The notes: a model not told the origin generated them from the sequence alone. 64,000 bases of DNA from Sorghum bicolor (GCF_000003195.3 NC_012870.2:46180614-46244613); one strand, 5' to 3'; positions 1 through 12,387 are shown, numbered from the stretch's first letter. Numbers and translations: made by a program.

Positions 1-3000
1 TGGGCTCTGGAGCCTCAGCGGCCAGGGTCTCGAGCTTTGCGACGAGCTCGGTGGAGTTCTCGACCGCGTCCCCATACTCGACGCACTCGACGTCGCACTC
101 GTATGCGTGCTCGTAGGAGGAGCTGATAGTGATGACGCCTTTGGGGCCGGGCATCTTTAGCTTCAAGTAGGTGTAGTTGGGTATGGCCATGAACTTGGCG
201 TAGCCCGGGCGCCCGATGATGGCGTGGTACGTGCCCCAGAACCCAACCACCTCAAAGGTGAGGGTCTCCTTCCTAAAGTTGGCTGCCGTGCCGAAGCAGA
301 CCGGTAGGTCGATTCGACCTACTGGCAACGCCTTTTTCCCTAGCACAACGCCATGGAAACCGCCGGCGCTTGGCTGGAGCCGTCCCCTATCGATGCCAAG
401 GAGGTCGAGGGTCTCGAGGTAGATGATGTTGAGGCTGCTGCCCCCGTCCATTAGCACCTTTGAGAGCCGGGTGTTGACGATGATGGGGTCGACGACGAGC
501 GGGTAGACGCCTGGGGTGACTACCTTGTCGGGGTGGTCCTCTCGATCGAAGGTGATGGGAGTGCTCGACCAGCTGAGGTACTGGGGCACCGCCATTCTTG
601 CCGCGAAGACCTCACGGCGTTCCCTTTTGCGCTGCCTCGTGGTCAACTATGTCGAGGGCCCACCATAGATCATGTAGCAGTCGTGGACGGCGGGGAAGCC
701 GTCGTCATCTTGGTTGTCCTCCTTGTTGCCGCCCTTCTCATTCTTGGAGTCGTCACGCGTGTCCTTTTTGAACCCTAGACCGTCGAAGTGCTTTCTCAGC
801 ATACGACAGTCCTTGAGCTTGTGGTTGGCTCCTCCCTTATGGTAAGGGCATGCTTCCTCTAGCATCTTATCGAAGATACCTCCATCCGGAGGGCCTCGAG
901 GCTTCTTCCGCTCCGTGGCGGCGACAAGGTTGTCGTCGAAATCTTCCCGTTGGAACTGCCGCGCTTTCTGCTTCTTCTTGTTCTTTTTGAGCCCTCGACT
1001 GGGGGTCCCATCTTCATCGACGGGCTGCTTGCCTTTCCTTCCTTCACAACTGAAGAAAGCGCCGACTGCCTCCTCCCCTGCTGCGTAGTTTGCCACTACG
1101 TCCATTAGCTCATCGACGGTCTGAGGGTGGTTCCGGCCCAATTCTCGAACCAGGTCGCGACTGGTGGTACCAGAGACGAAGGCCAGGATGACATCATGGT
1201 CAGGGATATGTGGCAACTCGGTGCGCTGCTTTGAGAAGCGTCGAGCTTACTCTCGAAGAGTTTCTCCTGACTTCTGCTTGCATTTGCTGAGGTCCCACGA
1301 GTTCCCGGGCCGTATGTAGGTCCCTTTGAAATTACCCTCGAAGACTTTAACCAAATCGACCCAGTCGTGGATCTGATTTGCTGGAAGTTCCTCGAGCCTT
1401 CGACGGGCGGTGTCGGAGAGGAAGAGTGGTAGTTGTCTGATGATGGCTCGATCATCCCCTCCAGCGCCTCCTAGCTGACAAGCCAGCCTGAAATCGGCAA
1501 GCCACAACTCTGGTTTGGTCTCGCCCTTATATTTCGCGATGCTGGTCGGGGGTCGGAATGGACTGGGCAGGGGTGTGCTGTGGATTGCCCTGCTGAACAC
1601 CCGTGGGCCTGGTGGCTCGGGAGCCACCGGTCCTCGTCGCTGTCGTACCTTCCACCGCGATGTGCGCTATAACCGCGTTCTTCCGCATCCCCGTACCGAC
1701 GGCGTCAATTCTCTTCGATGTCATGCCGCGCGTCGTGTCGACGCTGATTGTCGACAGGGAGGACGAGAGTGGTCTTTCTTCCTCGAGGGGGTGGTTGTTG
1801 ATGGACTGACACCTCCTTTTCATTTTGGGGTGGCTCATCACGCTTTTCAGTGGCAGCTCCTCGTCGTCGAGAAGCCGAGCTTTCAGCTTGTTGAACCGCC
1901 GCTACCTGGAGCAGAGTCTGCACCTCGTCTCGAATGCGTTGAGCTTGGGAGTTCGATGGCTCCAGCATGTTGCGTAGCAGCATTGTTGCTGCTACTACGT
2001 TCTGGCCAGCTCGAGGGAAGCGGTTGACGGGTTGCTCCAGCTCCACGTCACCGACGATTTGCCGGTGTACCTCTCGAGCTTGCCTACGGACGCTTCCGCC
2101 GGGCGGGTAAGGCAAGTCTTGTTCGAGGATTTGCTCGAGCAGGACGAGGCGCTCGCGGTCTTCGTCGAGCTTTGTCTTGAGCTCTCGTAGCTGCGCAAGC
2201 TGTGCGGCCCTGTCTTCCTGTGGAAGTGGGTCGACCTGTCCGCCGTCCCTAGGCGTCCCGGGGTCTTCCCTTGCTGCAGGGGCTCGACCACCCACAGCTA
2301 CGTTCTGTGTCTCGTCGGTAGTTTCTACTGCCCCGTCAATGTGATAGCATTCCCTAGTAGGGTCGTAGCTATCAGTCTCGGAGTCGGAGTCTGGCTCGGC
2401 GGCATAGAAACATCCACGTCCCTCCTCTAGCAGCCGTTGCCTGAGTGAGGTGATCGTGTACCGCCCGGGGCCTAGGCGGCGGAGGCCTCGCACCTGGGAG
2501 AAATCCGACAGTTCGGACGTCGGCCGTAGTGCTTCAGAGTCACGTGGGAGGACCATTGGTCTCTCCATGTACGTCTGGGCGTTCGGGCATATTGCTCTGG
2601 CGAGCGACGCCACGGCGTTGTCCAATCCGAATGGCAGTGCCCTTCTTGGAGTGAACAACCCGTGTGGAAGCAGCTTAGCAGCGGTGGGGGAGGGCGTGCG
2701 AGACACGTCCCCTCCCGTCGTCGTGCGGTGTTGAGCCGTCATGCCCACGGTTCCGGCACATGGTGCTGCCAGCTCGTGGCCCACCTCCTGCCTCGCACGA
2801 GTTGTCGGTCGTGATGAGGCAGAGGGGCGGCGGTGGTGCTGTCCACACCTCTTTTTGGGCGGGGAGGCGTGGTGGCGAGGGCGTCTCGGGGCCCTCAACC
2901 ACGCTGGTGCAATGCGGGCTCCTCCTGGTCCTTTGATTGAGAGCAAGATCATGTCGTAGCCGGAGCCCGTGGACATGAACTCGAGACTCCCAAACCAAAT

Positions 3001-3039
3001 CACCGTGGAGTGCAGAATCGGCGAGGCGAGAGCAGCCAT
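1..3039 (-). pseudogene. gag-protease of element B' (broken)
   Basis: Gag is the structural protein that packages the element's RNA. The chosen start is the ATG at 3039, just after the PBS and matching the start in B; the open frame upstream of it is LTR. The N-terminal gag runs to 1705. The frame then shifts and the gag core follows (1627-1247), with a nonsense TAA at about 1244 where B has a Tyr codon. The next block (1216-647) carries a CCHC-like finger of the form CX2HX5HX4C (CPYHKGGANHKLKDC). Below 640 the retropepsin region follows with the core VLMDGGSSLNI and runs off the edge. Compared with B, this copy keeps an unbroken N-terminal gag where B has a +1 slip in a C run at about 13263-13269. 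Identity as Tat-type gag-protease is firm; function is lost. Confidence 0.82.
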
Positions 3040-3074
3040 CTGGAAAGGAGTGGGAAATCGATGAAAAACACGCA

Positions 3075-3095
3075 GGACCCCTACCTGGTGCGCCA
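3075..3095 (-). other. Primer-binding site of B'
   Basis: TGGCGCACCAGGTAGGGG on the minus strand, 2 nt after the LTR end. It aligns with the PBS of B at 12388. I do not assign a specific tRNA. Confidence 0.6.
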
Positions 3096-3097
3096 AC

Positions 3098-4090
3098 TGT
3101 CGGTGTTTTCCCCCCAGGGGGTCACACCAACGAGTAAATTTGTATGCGTGCTCCCTTTCCCAGATGGTGATGCAAGAAGACACAAAGATTTATCCTGGTT
3201 CGGGCAAGAGAAGGCCCTACGTCCAGTGGGGGAGGGGAGTTTGTATTATCTTGCACCGAAGTGCTTGTACAAGGGGCGAATACAAGCGTGGTATGAAGTG
3301 TGTAAGTTCTGCTGCGTATGAGCGTGGTGTTGCCTGTTCTCTCTATCTATTCCCGGGCCCTTCCTTTTATAGCTCCAAGGAGAGACCCAGGGTACATGTA
3401 TAGGTGTCAGAGTAGGGGTCGATAGGAGCATGGCGCATTGACCTACTCGAGGTCTCCGTACCGGCGTGGCCTCGAGCCGTCCCGTCTTGATAGCCTGATG
3501 ATGATTACGCGTGCCCCTGTATCCTGCTCCGCGCGCTGTCTTGGACTGGTTCACTGGTCGCACGCCTGTACGATATGGCAGCAAATCCGGCGGAGTGCTT
3601 GCGGTGTTGTCAGTCGACGCCCAGCTCGTCCCCAGGAAGGAGCTACGTCTGGTCGAGGGTCGGACGCCGTGTAATGCCTTGGTGTCCGGAGCGCTGACCT
3701 TGGTTGTCTCGAGGGGGTTCCGATTAGACATTCCATCCTCATTTCCCGCACCCTGACATGCCCTGGAAGGCTGCAAAAAGAACGATGGGACGGGTGCCTG
3801 TTCCCTATCACGCTTCCCGTGCCAGTGTGTTAGGTGGGGAAGCGTCTGGCGCATTAAATGCCCCGGCTCTCGTGCGCGTGTCAGGCGGCGGGCAGCGTCC
3901 TTGCGCTCGACGCTTCCTGATTCGCTCGACCCCTGATCGATTCGCTCGACGCTGTTTCCGTCTTCGAGGCTACGGCCGTCGATGACTATATATATATATG
4001 ACCAGAGCGCCGAGTCGAGAGCCTCGACCTGCGTACGGGTAATCTCGTTATGCGCGTCGGTGAGGGTACCCCTTACTGATACCCTCGACA
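3098..4090 (-). repeat. 5' LTR of element B'
   Basis: It begins (minus strand) TGTCGAGG and ends CACCGACA, the same ends as the LTRs of element B at 11320 and 62911. It is 993 bp, against 1061-1066 bp in B. It contains a TATA box, the element's CTCGA/TCGAG motif, and a short TA dinucleotide run at 3987-3999. Confidence 0.9.
3364..3371 (-). promoter_or_regulatory. TATA box in LTR of B'
   Basis: TATAAAAG on the minus strand, preceded by CCTTGGAGC. It aligns with the TATA boxes of B at 12090 and 63681. Transcription would start about 30 bp downstream (lower coordinates) and run into gag. Confidence 0.75.
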
Positions 4091-4128
4091 ATAAGACTAA
4101 GTGCATGCTTAACACCTAGGGTGTTACA
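4091..4128. repeat. Terminal remnant of an LTR (element F)
   Basis: This 38-bp stretch ends AACACCTAGGGTGTTACA, closely matching the LTR end of element E (AACACTAGGGTGTTACA at 55877). It lies between the B' LTR and element A sequence. It is best read as the end of an E-like chromovirus LTR that inserted into A's antisense gene and was later cut by B'. The rest of F should lie left of the window. Confidence 0.6.
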
Positions 4129-5956
4129 GGAGTGGAAAGAGCATTTGTTCTGCAGATCGGCCCTCACATACCGTGGCATGATTGACCCCAAATACAAAGT
4201 CTCCGATAATACTATAAGTAATTTAACCGATGTTTCAATCCTTTCACTTTCATTTTCTATCGGCAACTTACTTTCTTTGTTTTATACAGGTCGATGATAC
4301 ACCACCATCAATTAGCAGAAATGGTAGGCCAATCGAACTCCTTCCATCGGGCCCAATCTCTTTGATCGGCAACAACGCTCCGAGCTTGGCGGCTTTAATG
4401 CACCGGGGCGTGCGCTTCAAGAAAATCACCACCAGGCGAGCGAAAACATCCCCGTCGGTAGCCGCCACTACTTTGGCACAAGCTTTCAAGGTAAATCCTT
4501 GAATTCTTCAACTTATACCGATTCCATTCTTACATTTACACAATTTTCAGGACACATCGGAAGGCATGGGAACTTCATCGATAACTTTTTACTATTTCAA
4601 CCAGAACCTCATCAATATTCTGTTACACTTGTACTTATAAAACTTTTATGTTTTAATCAGCAAACTGGCAAAGACCAGAAGTACCAAAACGACTGTCGAT
4701 GCCCCCAGTCCAGTCAAGCAAAGAGAAAGGGTCCCAAGAGTACCAAGTCACAAGCGAAGCGTCAGAGAACACCAACGCCTCCTCCTCCCCAGGGTCACCG
4801 ATTCAAGTGGAATCATCCCCTTCTTCGCCAGAAGCTCAGACACAACAAGTACCGTCTCCACCTCAGCCACAAGAAGAACCTCAGCCGGAAGAACCTCAGC
4901 CAGAAGAACCTCAGCCAGAAGGGACACTAACCGAAGTACATGAACAGACTGCCGATCCAGCAAGTTCGATCATAGCATCGGTAGTCTCTTTGATTCAGAC
5001 AAGCGTAGCACCTCCTCTAGGTAGAATACTAACTATGAAATTATTGCCGATGGACCAATTTTCCGCCTTATAATTATCCTTGTTAATTTTTCAGACGACA
5101 TTGCCCCATCGGCAACTCCGGCCGATCAACCTGTATTACCATTGACCTCGACTAGCCAAAGGCGAGAGATAGCTTTGAAACAAGTAAGTTATTTGATTAT
5201 CATCTTTTACTTTACTAATACTTCACCATCAAATAACCTATCTCCTTTTCTTTTTCAGGAACAAGATTCCCCCGACAGCCTATTTTCCTTTGCCATCGAA
5301 ATTTCCGATGATGAAGGCGAGGAAGCAAGCTCTTCTCAAGCAATCGGTATTTCATCGGCAGAGATTAGAGCAAAGCTAGAATATTTGCTGGCCCTGCTTC
5401 ATTAGGATACGACCCAATTGGTTGATGACTCCGATCCAGCCAAGGCTCTATTCAAAGCTCTCAGAGACCAAATTCCTGCCGATGCTGAGGAGAGATCCTC
5501 TTCAAAGCTGCACATTTGGAGAGTCGACAGCTCCAATACCATAAGGCCACCCAGCGCCTTGCCGATAGAGCCACTCATGCCCAACTCTCAGAGGAGGTGA
5601 TGAAAGTAAAGCACCTTGTCGATGAAAAACACAAGAGCATCGGCATTCTGAAATCCTCAGGAGATGTGTTGAAACAAAAGATCTCCGACCTATCGGCAAG
5701 AAGGGAAACCCTGTTGGCGGAGCTTAAACAAATAGAAGAGGCTCTGTCCCAAGCTCAACTGGAGGAAAGTCAGCTGCCCGAGACGATCAAAACCCTTGAA
5801 CAAGAGCGAAACGCCCAAGCTCGTAGGGCACTGCAGATGAAAAAGAAGCTGAAGCCAGTGGAGGGCTCTGCCGATGAAGACATGAAGGAGATAGAAGAAG
5901 CCGATCAGATTCGTCTGCGCGCTATATCGGCGATCCAAGCTCTGCTAAATGTATGA
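4129..5956 (+). pseudogene. Antisense extra gene of element A (3' exons; broken)
   Basis: Copy of the six-exon gene at 15021-18288. Exon blocks by comparison: end of exon 2 (4129-4213), exon 3 (4290-4490), exon 4 (4661-5020), exon 5 (5095-5183), exon 6 (5259-5956). Exons 3 and 5 have the same lengths as in C (201 and 89 nt). Exon 4 is Pro/Glu-rich; exon 6 is a Glu/Lys/Ala-rich coiled coil. Breaks: the exon 2 donor reads AT instead of GT at 4214; a frameshift lies in exon 4 near 4795; an in-frame TAG is at 5403-5405; another frameshift lies near 5500. The 5' exons are missing because F inserted at 4129. It is convergent with pol. No function can remain here. Confidence 0.8.
4868..4920 (+). repeat. 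15-bp coding minisatellite (EEPQP units)
   Basis: Tandem near-identical 15-bp units (GAAGAACCTCAGCCA) in exon 4 of A's antisense gene encode repeats of EEPQP. Element C has only two divergent units at the matching place, so copy number differs between family members. Confidence 0.75.
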
Positions 5957-6017
5957 ACTCTTCATCGGCGGCATGTTTTGCTCATCTCTTTTAAAAACTC
6001 CTGATTATTTTGGTCTA

Positions 6018-6103
6018 GCCGATAGGACTGTTATCGGCATCTTTTAAAACATGGGGTTCAGTCCCAAACAAATTTCGATCCAGCCGATAGGAGTGTTATC
6101 GGC
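6018..6103. promoter_or_regulatory. Twin 7-7-7 dyads between convergent genes (element A)
   Basis: Two inverted repeats GCCGATA-N7-TATCGGC at 6018-6038 and 6083-6103, 65 bp apart, lie between the antisense gene's stop (5956) and the pol stop (6115). The same pair is present in C at 18340-18360 and 18403-18423. They could be protein-binding dyads, RNA hairpins, or part of 3'-end formation for both genes. Confidence 0.7.
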
Positions 6104-6114
6104 ACTTAAACTTT

Positions 6115-9100
6115 TTAGGCATCGACCCATGTACTTGGGTAATATTTCTTTAAATATTTTCCATTCAATGCTCTGGGAAATTCAACTCCTTCGAGAGTTT
6201 CTAAAATATAGGCATTACCAGGAGCAGATCGATTTATCCGATAGGGACCTTCCCAATTGGGAGACCACTTCCCAAATTTTGAACTTTTGGTTCCGATCGG
6301 TAAGATTAGTTTCCATACTAAGTCTCCATCGGCAATCCTTAGCCTTTACCTTCTTATCATACCATCTGGCAACTCTCTTTTTATTTTCTTCTATACTCAT
6401 CAAAGCCCTTAGCCGATGCCCTGCTAAATCATCGAACTCGTCTTTCATCAAAGTAGCATTGTCATCGACAGTCAATTGATCTTGAAAAGATAGTCGCCTA
6501 GATCCGGTCTTAATTTCCCAAGGTAGCACTGCATCATGTCCATACACCAATTGATAAGGTGAAACTTTGATCGACCCATGACAAGCCATCCGATATGACC
6601 ATAAAGCTTCATTCAAGAATGTATGCCACCTCCTAGGATTTTCTTCAATCTTTCGTTTGATAAGTCCTTTGTTGGATGCCTCGGCCTGCCCATTAGCTTG
6701 AGCATAATAAGGAGAAGAATTCAACACTTTAATTCCCATACCGATTGCAAATTCATCAAACTCTCCCGATGTAATCATAGTACCCTGATCAGTAGTAATC
6801 GTTTGAGGAATACCAAATCGGTAAATAATATTCTCTTTTACAAAATCAATCATATTGGCCGATGTGACTTTCTTCAAAGGAATAGCTTCAAACCACTTGG
6901 TGAAATAATCAGTGGCAACCAAGATGAACTTATGCCCTTTGCTTGATGGTGGGTAAATCTGGCCGATTAGATCAATAGCCCATCCCCGGAACGGCCAAGG
7001 TTTAATAATGGGATTCATGGCCGATGCGGGTGCCCTTTGAATATTGCCAAATTTCTGACATCCTTGACACCCTTTGAAATACTTAAAACAATCCTCAAGT
7101 ATAGTTGGCTAATAATACCCATTTCTCCTGATCATCCATTTCATCTTAAAAGCCGACTGATGTGCCCCACACACTCCTTCATGGATCTCTCCCATCAAAC
7201 TTTTAGCTTCATCATCACCTAAGCACTTGAGAAGAACTCCATCGATTGTTCGATAATATAATTCATCCTCGAGGTGCACATACTTGGTAGCTTGAAACCA
7301 AACACACCTCTCAACCTTCTTAGATGGATCCCTTAAATAACCAATGATTTCTTTTCTCCAATCATCGGCACTAATTGCCGATAACGCATTCAATATGGGT
7401 TGATATCCCGAGGCATGCTGAGCCAACCGATTAGCCTCCTCATTATGTAACCGAGGAACATGCTCTAATCGAAAATCTTTGAATTCCCTTAATAGTTGTA
7501 TACTCTTTTCGTAATAAGTTATCAGGACTTTGCTTCGGCATTCATAGCTTCCAGCCAATTGATTTATAACCAGCATAGAATCCCCGAAGATTTCAACAGC
7601 ATCAGCATGAACTTCTTTCAACAATTCCAACCCCTTGATCAAAGCTTGATACTCGGCTTGATTATTCGTTGACGTGGCAACAATCGGCAAAGAGAACTCA
7701 TATTTCCTTCCCTGAGGGGAAATCAACACTATGCCGATTCCTACCCCCCGGTCACACATGGATCCATCAAAGAAGAGCGTCCAAGCCACCATTTCTAAAG
7801 TCTCCACTACACTACGATGTTGAGTTACAAAATCGGCCATAATCTGTCCTTTAACCACTTTAGCCGATTCGTAACGCAGATCGAATTCCGACAGTGCCAA
7901 AATCCACTTACCGATCCTGCCACTCATAATCGGCATAGATAGCATATATCGGACCACATCATCTTTGCATATAACAGTGCATTCGGCCGATAGCAAATAA
8001 TGCCTCAATTTAATGCATGAAAAATATAAGCATAAACATAATTTTTCAATGGCCGAATACCTGGTTTCAGCATCAATCAACCTCCTGCTTAAATAGTAAA
8101 TCACACGCTCCTTCCCTTCAAATTCTTGAATCAAAGCCGAACCAATGACCATCCCATCGGTAGACAAATACAATCTGAAGGGCTTTCCTTGCTGAGGTGG
8201 AATCAAGACTGGAGGATTTCTCAAATAATTCTTAATTTCATCCAGAGCCAACTGTTGCTCTTCTCCCCACATAAATTCTTGATCGGCTTTCAATTTAAGT
8301 AAAGGACTAAAAGCACGAATTTTACCAGATAAATTAGAAATAAATCGCCTGATAAAATTTACTTTGCCGATTAGAGATTGGAGTTCAGTCTTGTTGGTAG
8401 GAGCAACTATTTTGTTGATAGCATCAATAGATCTTCTACTAATTTCAATTCCTCTTTGATGCACCATGAAACCAAGAAATTGCCCCGCCAATACGCCAAA
8501 TGCGCACTTATTAGGATTCATCTTCAAACCATGTTTCCTTGTGCATTCCAATACTTTTCGCAGATCGGCAAGATGCTTTGCGAAATTTCTAGACTTAACC
8601 ACCACATCATCAATGTAAATCTCCACCAGCTTGCCGATGAACTCATGAAAGATAAAATTCATAGCCCTTTGATAGGTAGCACCAGCATTTTTCAAACCAA
8701 AGGTCATAACAATCCATTCAAATAGCCCAACATGACTAGGACATCTGAATGCTGTCTTTAGAATATCTTCCTCAGCCATGAATATTTGATTATATCTTGC
8801 ATTACCATCCATGAAGCTAATAATTCGATGTCCAGCTGCAGCATCAACTAGCAAATCGGCAACTGGCATTGGCTAGCCATCCATCGGCGTAGCTTTGTTA
8901 AGATTTCTAAAATCAATGCAAACTCGAAGCTTCCCATTTTTCTTATAAACTGGAACGACATTGGAAATCCACTCGGCATACCGACACTGCCGAATAAATT
9001 TAGCTTCAATAAGTTTGGTCATTTCGGCCTTAATATCAGGAAGAATATTAGGATTACATCGGTGAGCTGGCTGCTGGTGTGGCTGAAATCCAGACTTGAT

Positions 9101-9336
9101 TGGTGACCGATGTTCAACAATCGATCGGTCTAAACCAGGCATCTCAATATAATCCCAAGCAAAGCAATCTTTATATTCCTTTAACAAATCGGTTAACTGT
9201 TGCTTACACTCAGAATTTAACTTAGCACTAATAAATATAGGCCTTGGCTTATCACCATTACCTATATCTACCTCTACTAAATCATCAGCCGATGTAAACC
9301 CCTGACCTAACTTTCCATCATCGGCGAACCTATTCT
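6115..9336 (-). pseudogene. pol of element A (RT, RNase H, second RNase H, integrase; broken)
   Basis: Minus-strand order: RT (9187-8300) with KKNGKLRVCIDFR and the catalytic YIDD; a connection/RNase H remnant (about 8280-7850); an archaeal-type RNase H (about 7800-7420) beginning WTLFFDGSMCDRG, the second RNase H known from the Tat lineage; then integrase (about 7190-6115) with an HHCC finger ending CQGC, DLIGQ, TTDQGTM and a Glu in NGQAEAS. The C-terminus ends KKYYPSTWVDA at 6115. Breaks: nonsense at 8870-8872 (Tyr in C), nonsense near 7108 (Trp in C), a small deletion in GIIKLIKRKIEEN, and a frameshift near 6300. It lies in the -1 frame relative to gag-pro, as in C. Confidence 0.85.
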
Positions 9337-11319
9337 TTAGAACTCCTCATCAGAACCGACTGCTTGGATCGGTGGAATTTCATAATCGGCAACCTTGAGG
9401 AAGTCTTTCTCTCAAATCTCTCCTGAGATACACCTAGTCCTCTCATAAGTATCTGCTTCTGCCGATGCGATGACATAAGAAGAATCTCCTGGGTCAATTT
9501 CAATCTTGTCACCTACCCACTGAACCAAGCATTGGTGCATTGTGGATGGGATGCAACAATTGGCATGGATCCAATCTCTCCCTAACAGCAGATTATAAGC
9601 ACCCTTTCCACTGATCACAAAGAAAGTTGTTGACAAAGTCTTGCTGCCGATGGTCAACTCGACGCATATTGCCCCCTTAACTCGAGACACATTTTCTTCA
9701 AAATCTTTTAGCATCATATCGGTCTTGGTCAAATCTTGATCTCCCTTTCCAAGCTTCCGATAGACTGCATACGACATAATATTGATAGCAGCCCCACCAT
9801 CGACTAATATCTTGGTCATCTGCTGCCCATCAATCCGTCCTTTGACGAATGGAGCCTTAAGATGCTGTCTTTTATTGTCGGCAGGCTTTTCAAAGATAGC
9901 CGTCATCGGATCCAGAGCCAACTGAGCTATCTGGTCGGAAAAATCCAGCTCCTCATCATCACTGGATGGCGCAAGGAACTCCATCGGCAACATAAATACC
10001 ATGTTGATATCTGCCGATGACCCTTTTCCTTTAGGGTCCGGCTGCTGCTGATCTTCAGACTCGCCAGAATTCTCGCCTTCGCTTAGCTCTTCTCGTCTTT
10101 CACGTTGCAACCTTCTTTTCTGTGTCCTAGTCAACCCCTCTGGACACCATGGAGGAAGTTGTGGCTGTCTTACCGATTGACGACGATTTTCCCTTGACTC
10201 CACTCGATAGGTATTGGCATCTCTGCAAAATACGAACTCATCGAGAACTCATGCATTGGCCATCTCCTCAAGTTCTTCTTGGTTCCTGGGAAAATATTCG
10301 ACACGATCACCAAGCCTGTCGTGCACACTGAGTCTGCCCCCAGCCGATCATGAACTGACGCTCTCCCCCTAATCGGCCCGTTAAATCGTCGATCATCATT
10401 TTGATATTGCCGATTAGGTCTATCATACCGATCATAACCATTGCATTCAGGGCAATCCCTAACAGTGGGCAATTTAATGTTCTACTCCCAACAATGGATA
10501 AAGAATGGGCAGTTCCAGTGATCTTTATGCCGATTCCACTCTTGTCGGCGTCTCTCTTCTTCCCAACGATAATCCTTCTGTTGGCGCCGATACCGATCTT
10601 CACGTTGCTGCCAGGTCTCCCGATGCCTTCTATGAGTTATTACAATGCCAGATCGGGGAGGCCTTCCTGAGCTAGTTCCTTCCTGGATCAAACCCTTTCC
10701 TTTGGCATCAGCAGTAGTAATCTGATGCTGAGGATCCACCGATGCACTTTTCTCAGCGGCTTCTAACGTCAAGACCTTTGTTTTTCCCTTAGCATCCAAC
10801 ATATGTGTTGGGAAAGGATGTTGTTCGATCTTCATTGGCTTCTGAGCTTTAGAATTATCAAACTTGATCCTCCCAGATTCTATAGCCGATTGTAGCTGTT
10901 GCATGAAAACCTTGCACTGTGCTGTGAGACGTTGCATTGTGCCATTTGCAATATTTTATCTTCTTTAATTCCTCAGCCGATGGAATTACATGATTGGGTG
11001 ACAACTTAATCTGACCTTCCTAAAGTAGAAAGTCAAATATCCTATCGGCTTTAGTGATATCAAATGCAAACTTCTCTAGTTCTTTATGTCCAAAAGGGCA
11101 AGACATCGACTTCTTATTTTTCACCCACTCTACCAAGCCGATTACTGGTTCCTCATCAGAATCTGAGCTTGCTGCCTCATCGACAAATGACACCTTTTTA
11201 TTCCATGCTCTCTTAGGCTCAAAAGGTTTAATATCTTGGTCAGAAATCCTCTGCACCAAATGACTCAGACTTTCGAACTCTTGAGAAGCATACTTGTCTC
11301 TGATATGGGGCAACAATCC
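9337..11319 (-). pseudogene. gag-protease of element A, 3' part (broken, cut by B)
   Basis: Homologous to C's 20591-24238 protein from about its middle to its end. Visible parts, minus strand: the post-capsid region with FEPKRAWNKKVSFVDEA (11220 region), the basic Arg/Gln-rich stretch (10640-10480), a CPECNGYDRYDR patch, and the retropepsin with ILVDGGAAINIM near 9790. Several frameshifts (about 10930, 10480, 10200) and a lost segment around the CX2HX4HX4C finger mark it as dead. Element B inserted at 11319/11320; the next upstream codons of gag are found at 63972. Confidence 0.83.
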
Positions 11320-12385
11320 TGTCGAGGATATCAGTAAGGGGTACCCCAACTGACGTGCATGACGAGAATATCCGTACGCAAGTCAAGGCCCCCGACTCGA
11401 CGCCCTACCTAGTTATATGCACGGTCCCCGACAACCGTAGCCTCGAACACGGAAAGAGCGTCCTATGAATCAACCAGGGCTCGAGCGCCGGCTACCGTCG
11501 AATACGGAAACAGGCTCGAGCCAATCGGAAGGGGTTGAGCGCAAGGACGTCGCCCGCCGCCTGACGCGGGCACGGGAACCAGGGCGTTTAATGCCCCTGT
11601 CGCGTTCTCACCTAGCCCGCCAGTCACGGGAAGCGTGATAGGGAACAGGCACCCGTCCTGTCATTCTTTTTGCAGCCTTCCCCACCAAACAAGCCAGAAT
11701 GTGGCAGGGCGCAGGGAGTGGGTCGGAACGTCTAATCAAGGCCCTCCTCGAGACGCCCAAGGTCAGCGCTCTGGCTAGCAAGGCATTACACGGCAGCCGA
11801 CCCTCGAGTAGGCACGTTTCCTTCCTAGGGAAGGGTCGGGCGTCGAATGACAACACTACAACCACTCCGACGTATCTGCCACCATGACGTACAAGCGTGC
11901 AATGGATAAACCGGACTAGGAACGGCGCACAGAGCGGGATACCGGGGCACGCGTAATCATCATCAAGGTACCGAGACAAGATGGCTCGAGACCACGCAGG
12001 TACGGAGGCCTCGAGTAGGTCAGCGCGCCATACCTCTATCGACCCCTACTGTGACGCCTATACATGTACCCTAGGTCCCTCCTTGGAACTATAAAAGGGG
12101 AGGCCTAGGACCGGATACAGGGGACGCGATACAACGCAACACACAAGCCATACGTAGTAGAGCAAACTCACTCCATCTCCATTCATACCACGCTTGTATT
12201 CACCCATGTACAAGCACTTAGGTGCAGAATAATACAAACTCTCCCCCCCCCCCCGCTGGACGTAGGGCCTTCTCTTGCCCGAACCAGGATAAACCTTTGT
12301 GTCTTTTTACATCACCATCTAGAAAAGGGAGCACGCATACAAGTTTTACTCGTTGGTGTGACCCCCCGGGGGAAAAACACCGACA
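11320..12385 (+). repeat. 5' LTR of element B
   Basis: 1066 bp, TG...CA ends. It pairs with 62911-63971 (1061 bp). Part of the length difference is a C homopolymer: 12 C at 12243-12254 against 7 C at 63834-63840. TATA box at 12090. Confidence 0.94.
12090..12097 (+). promoter_or_regulatory. TATA box of element B 5' LTR
   Basis: TATAAAAG in the context GGAACTATAAAAGGGGAGG. The same sequence occurs in the 3' LTR (63681-63688) and in B' (3364-3371). It would drive the genomic RNA. Confidence 0.8.
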
Positions 12386-12387
12386 GT

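Larger units (their letters stand above)
1..4090 (-). mobile_element. Element B': Tat-type Ty3/gypsy LTR retrotransposon, 5' part only (window edge)
   Basis: Read on the minus strand: a 993-bp LTR (3098-4090) starting TGTCGAGG and ending ACCGACA, then a primer-binding region, gag, and protease running off base 1. It is the same family as element B (11320-63971): LTR ends, TATA box, PBS and gag protein align closely. The 3' LTR and most of pol lie left of the window, so the TSD cannot be checked; the right flank begins ATAAG. The element sits in the end of another LTR (4091-4128), itself inside element A. Gag carries a frameshift and a nonsense codon, so this copy is not autonomous. Confidence 0.88.
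4129..11319 (-). mobile_element. Element A: Tat-type Ty3/gypsy retrotransposon, degenerate, split by B
   Basis: This is the host layer of the nest. Its order matches element C: plus-strand antisense gene (4129-5956), a pair of dyads, then minus-strand pol (6115-9336) and gag-pro (9337-11319). Its 3' LTR is left of the window beyond F/B'; its 5' half resumes at 63972 after element B and continues off the right edge. Many nonsense codons and frameshifts make it clearly older than C. It keeps the full RT-RNase H-archaeal-type RNase H-integrase order that C has lost, so it is the reference for C's deletion. Confidence 0.87.

Noticed and set aside
1515..2027. 170-aa plus-strand frame opposite B' gag
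   Set aside because: Shadow of the minus-strand gag frame; no domain and not kept in B.
3987..3999. TA dinucleotide run in B' LTR as a promoter or fragile site
   Set aside because: Only 13 bp; the LTR already has a good TATA box at 3364-3371.
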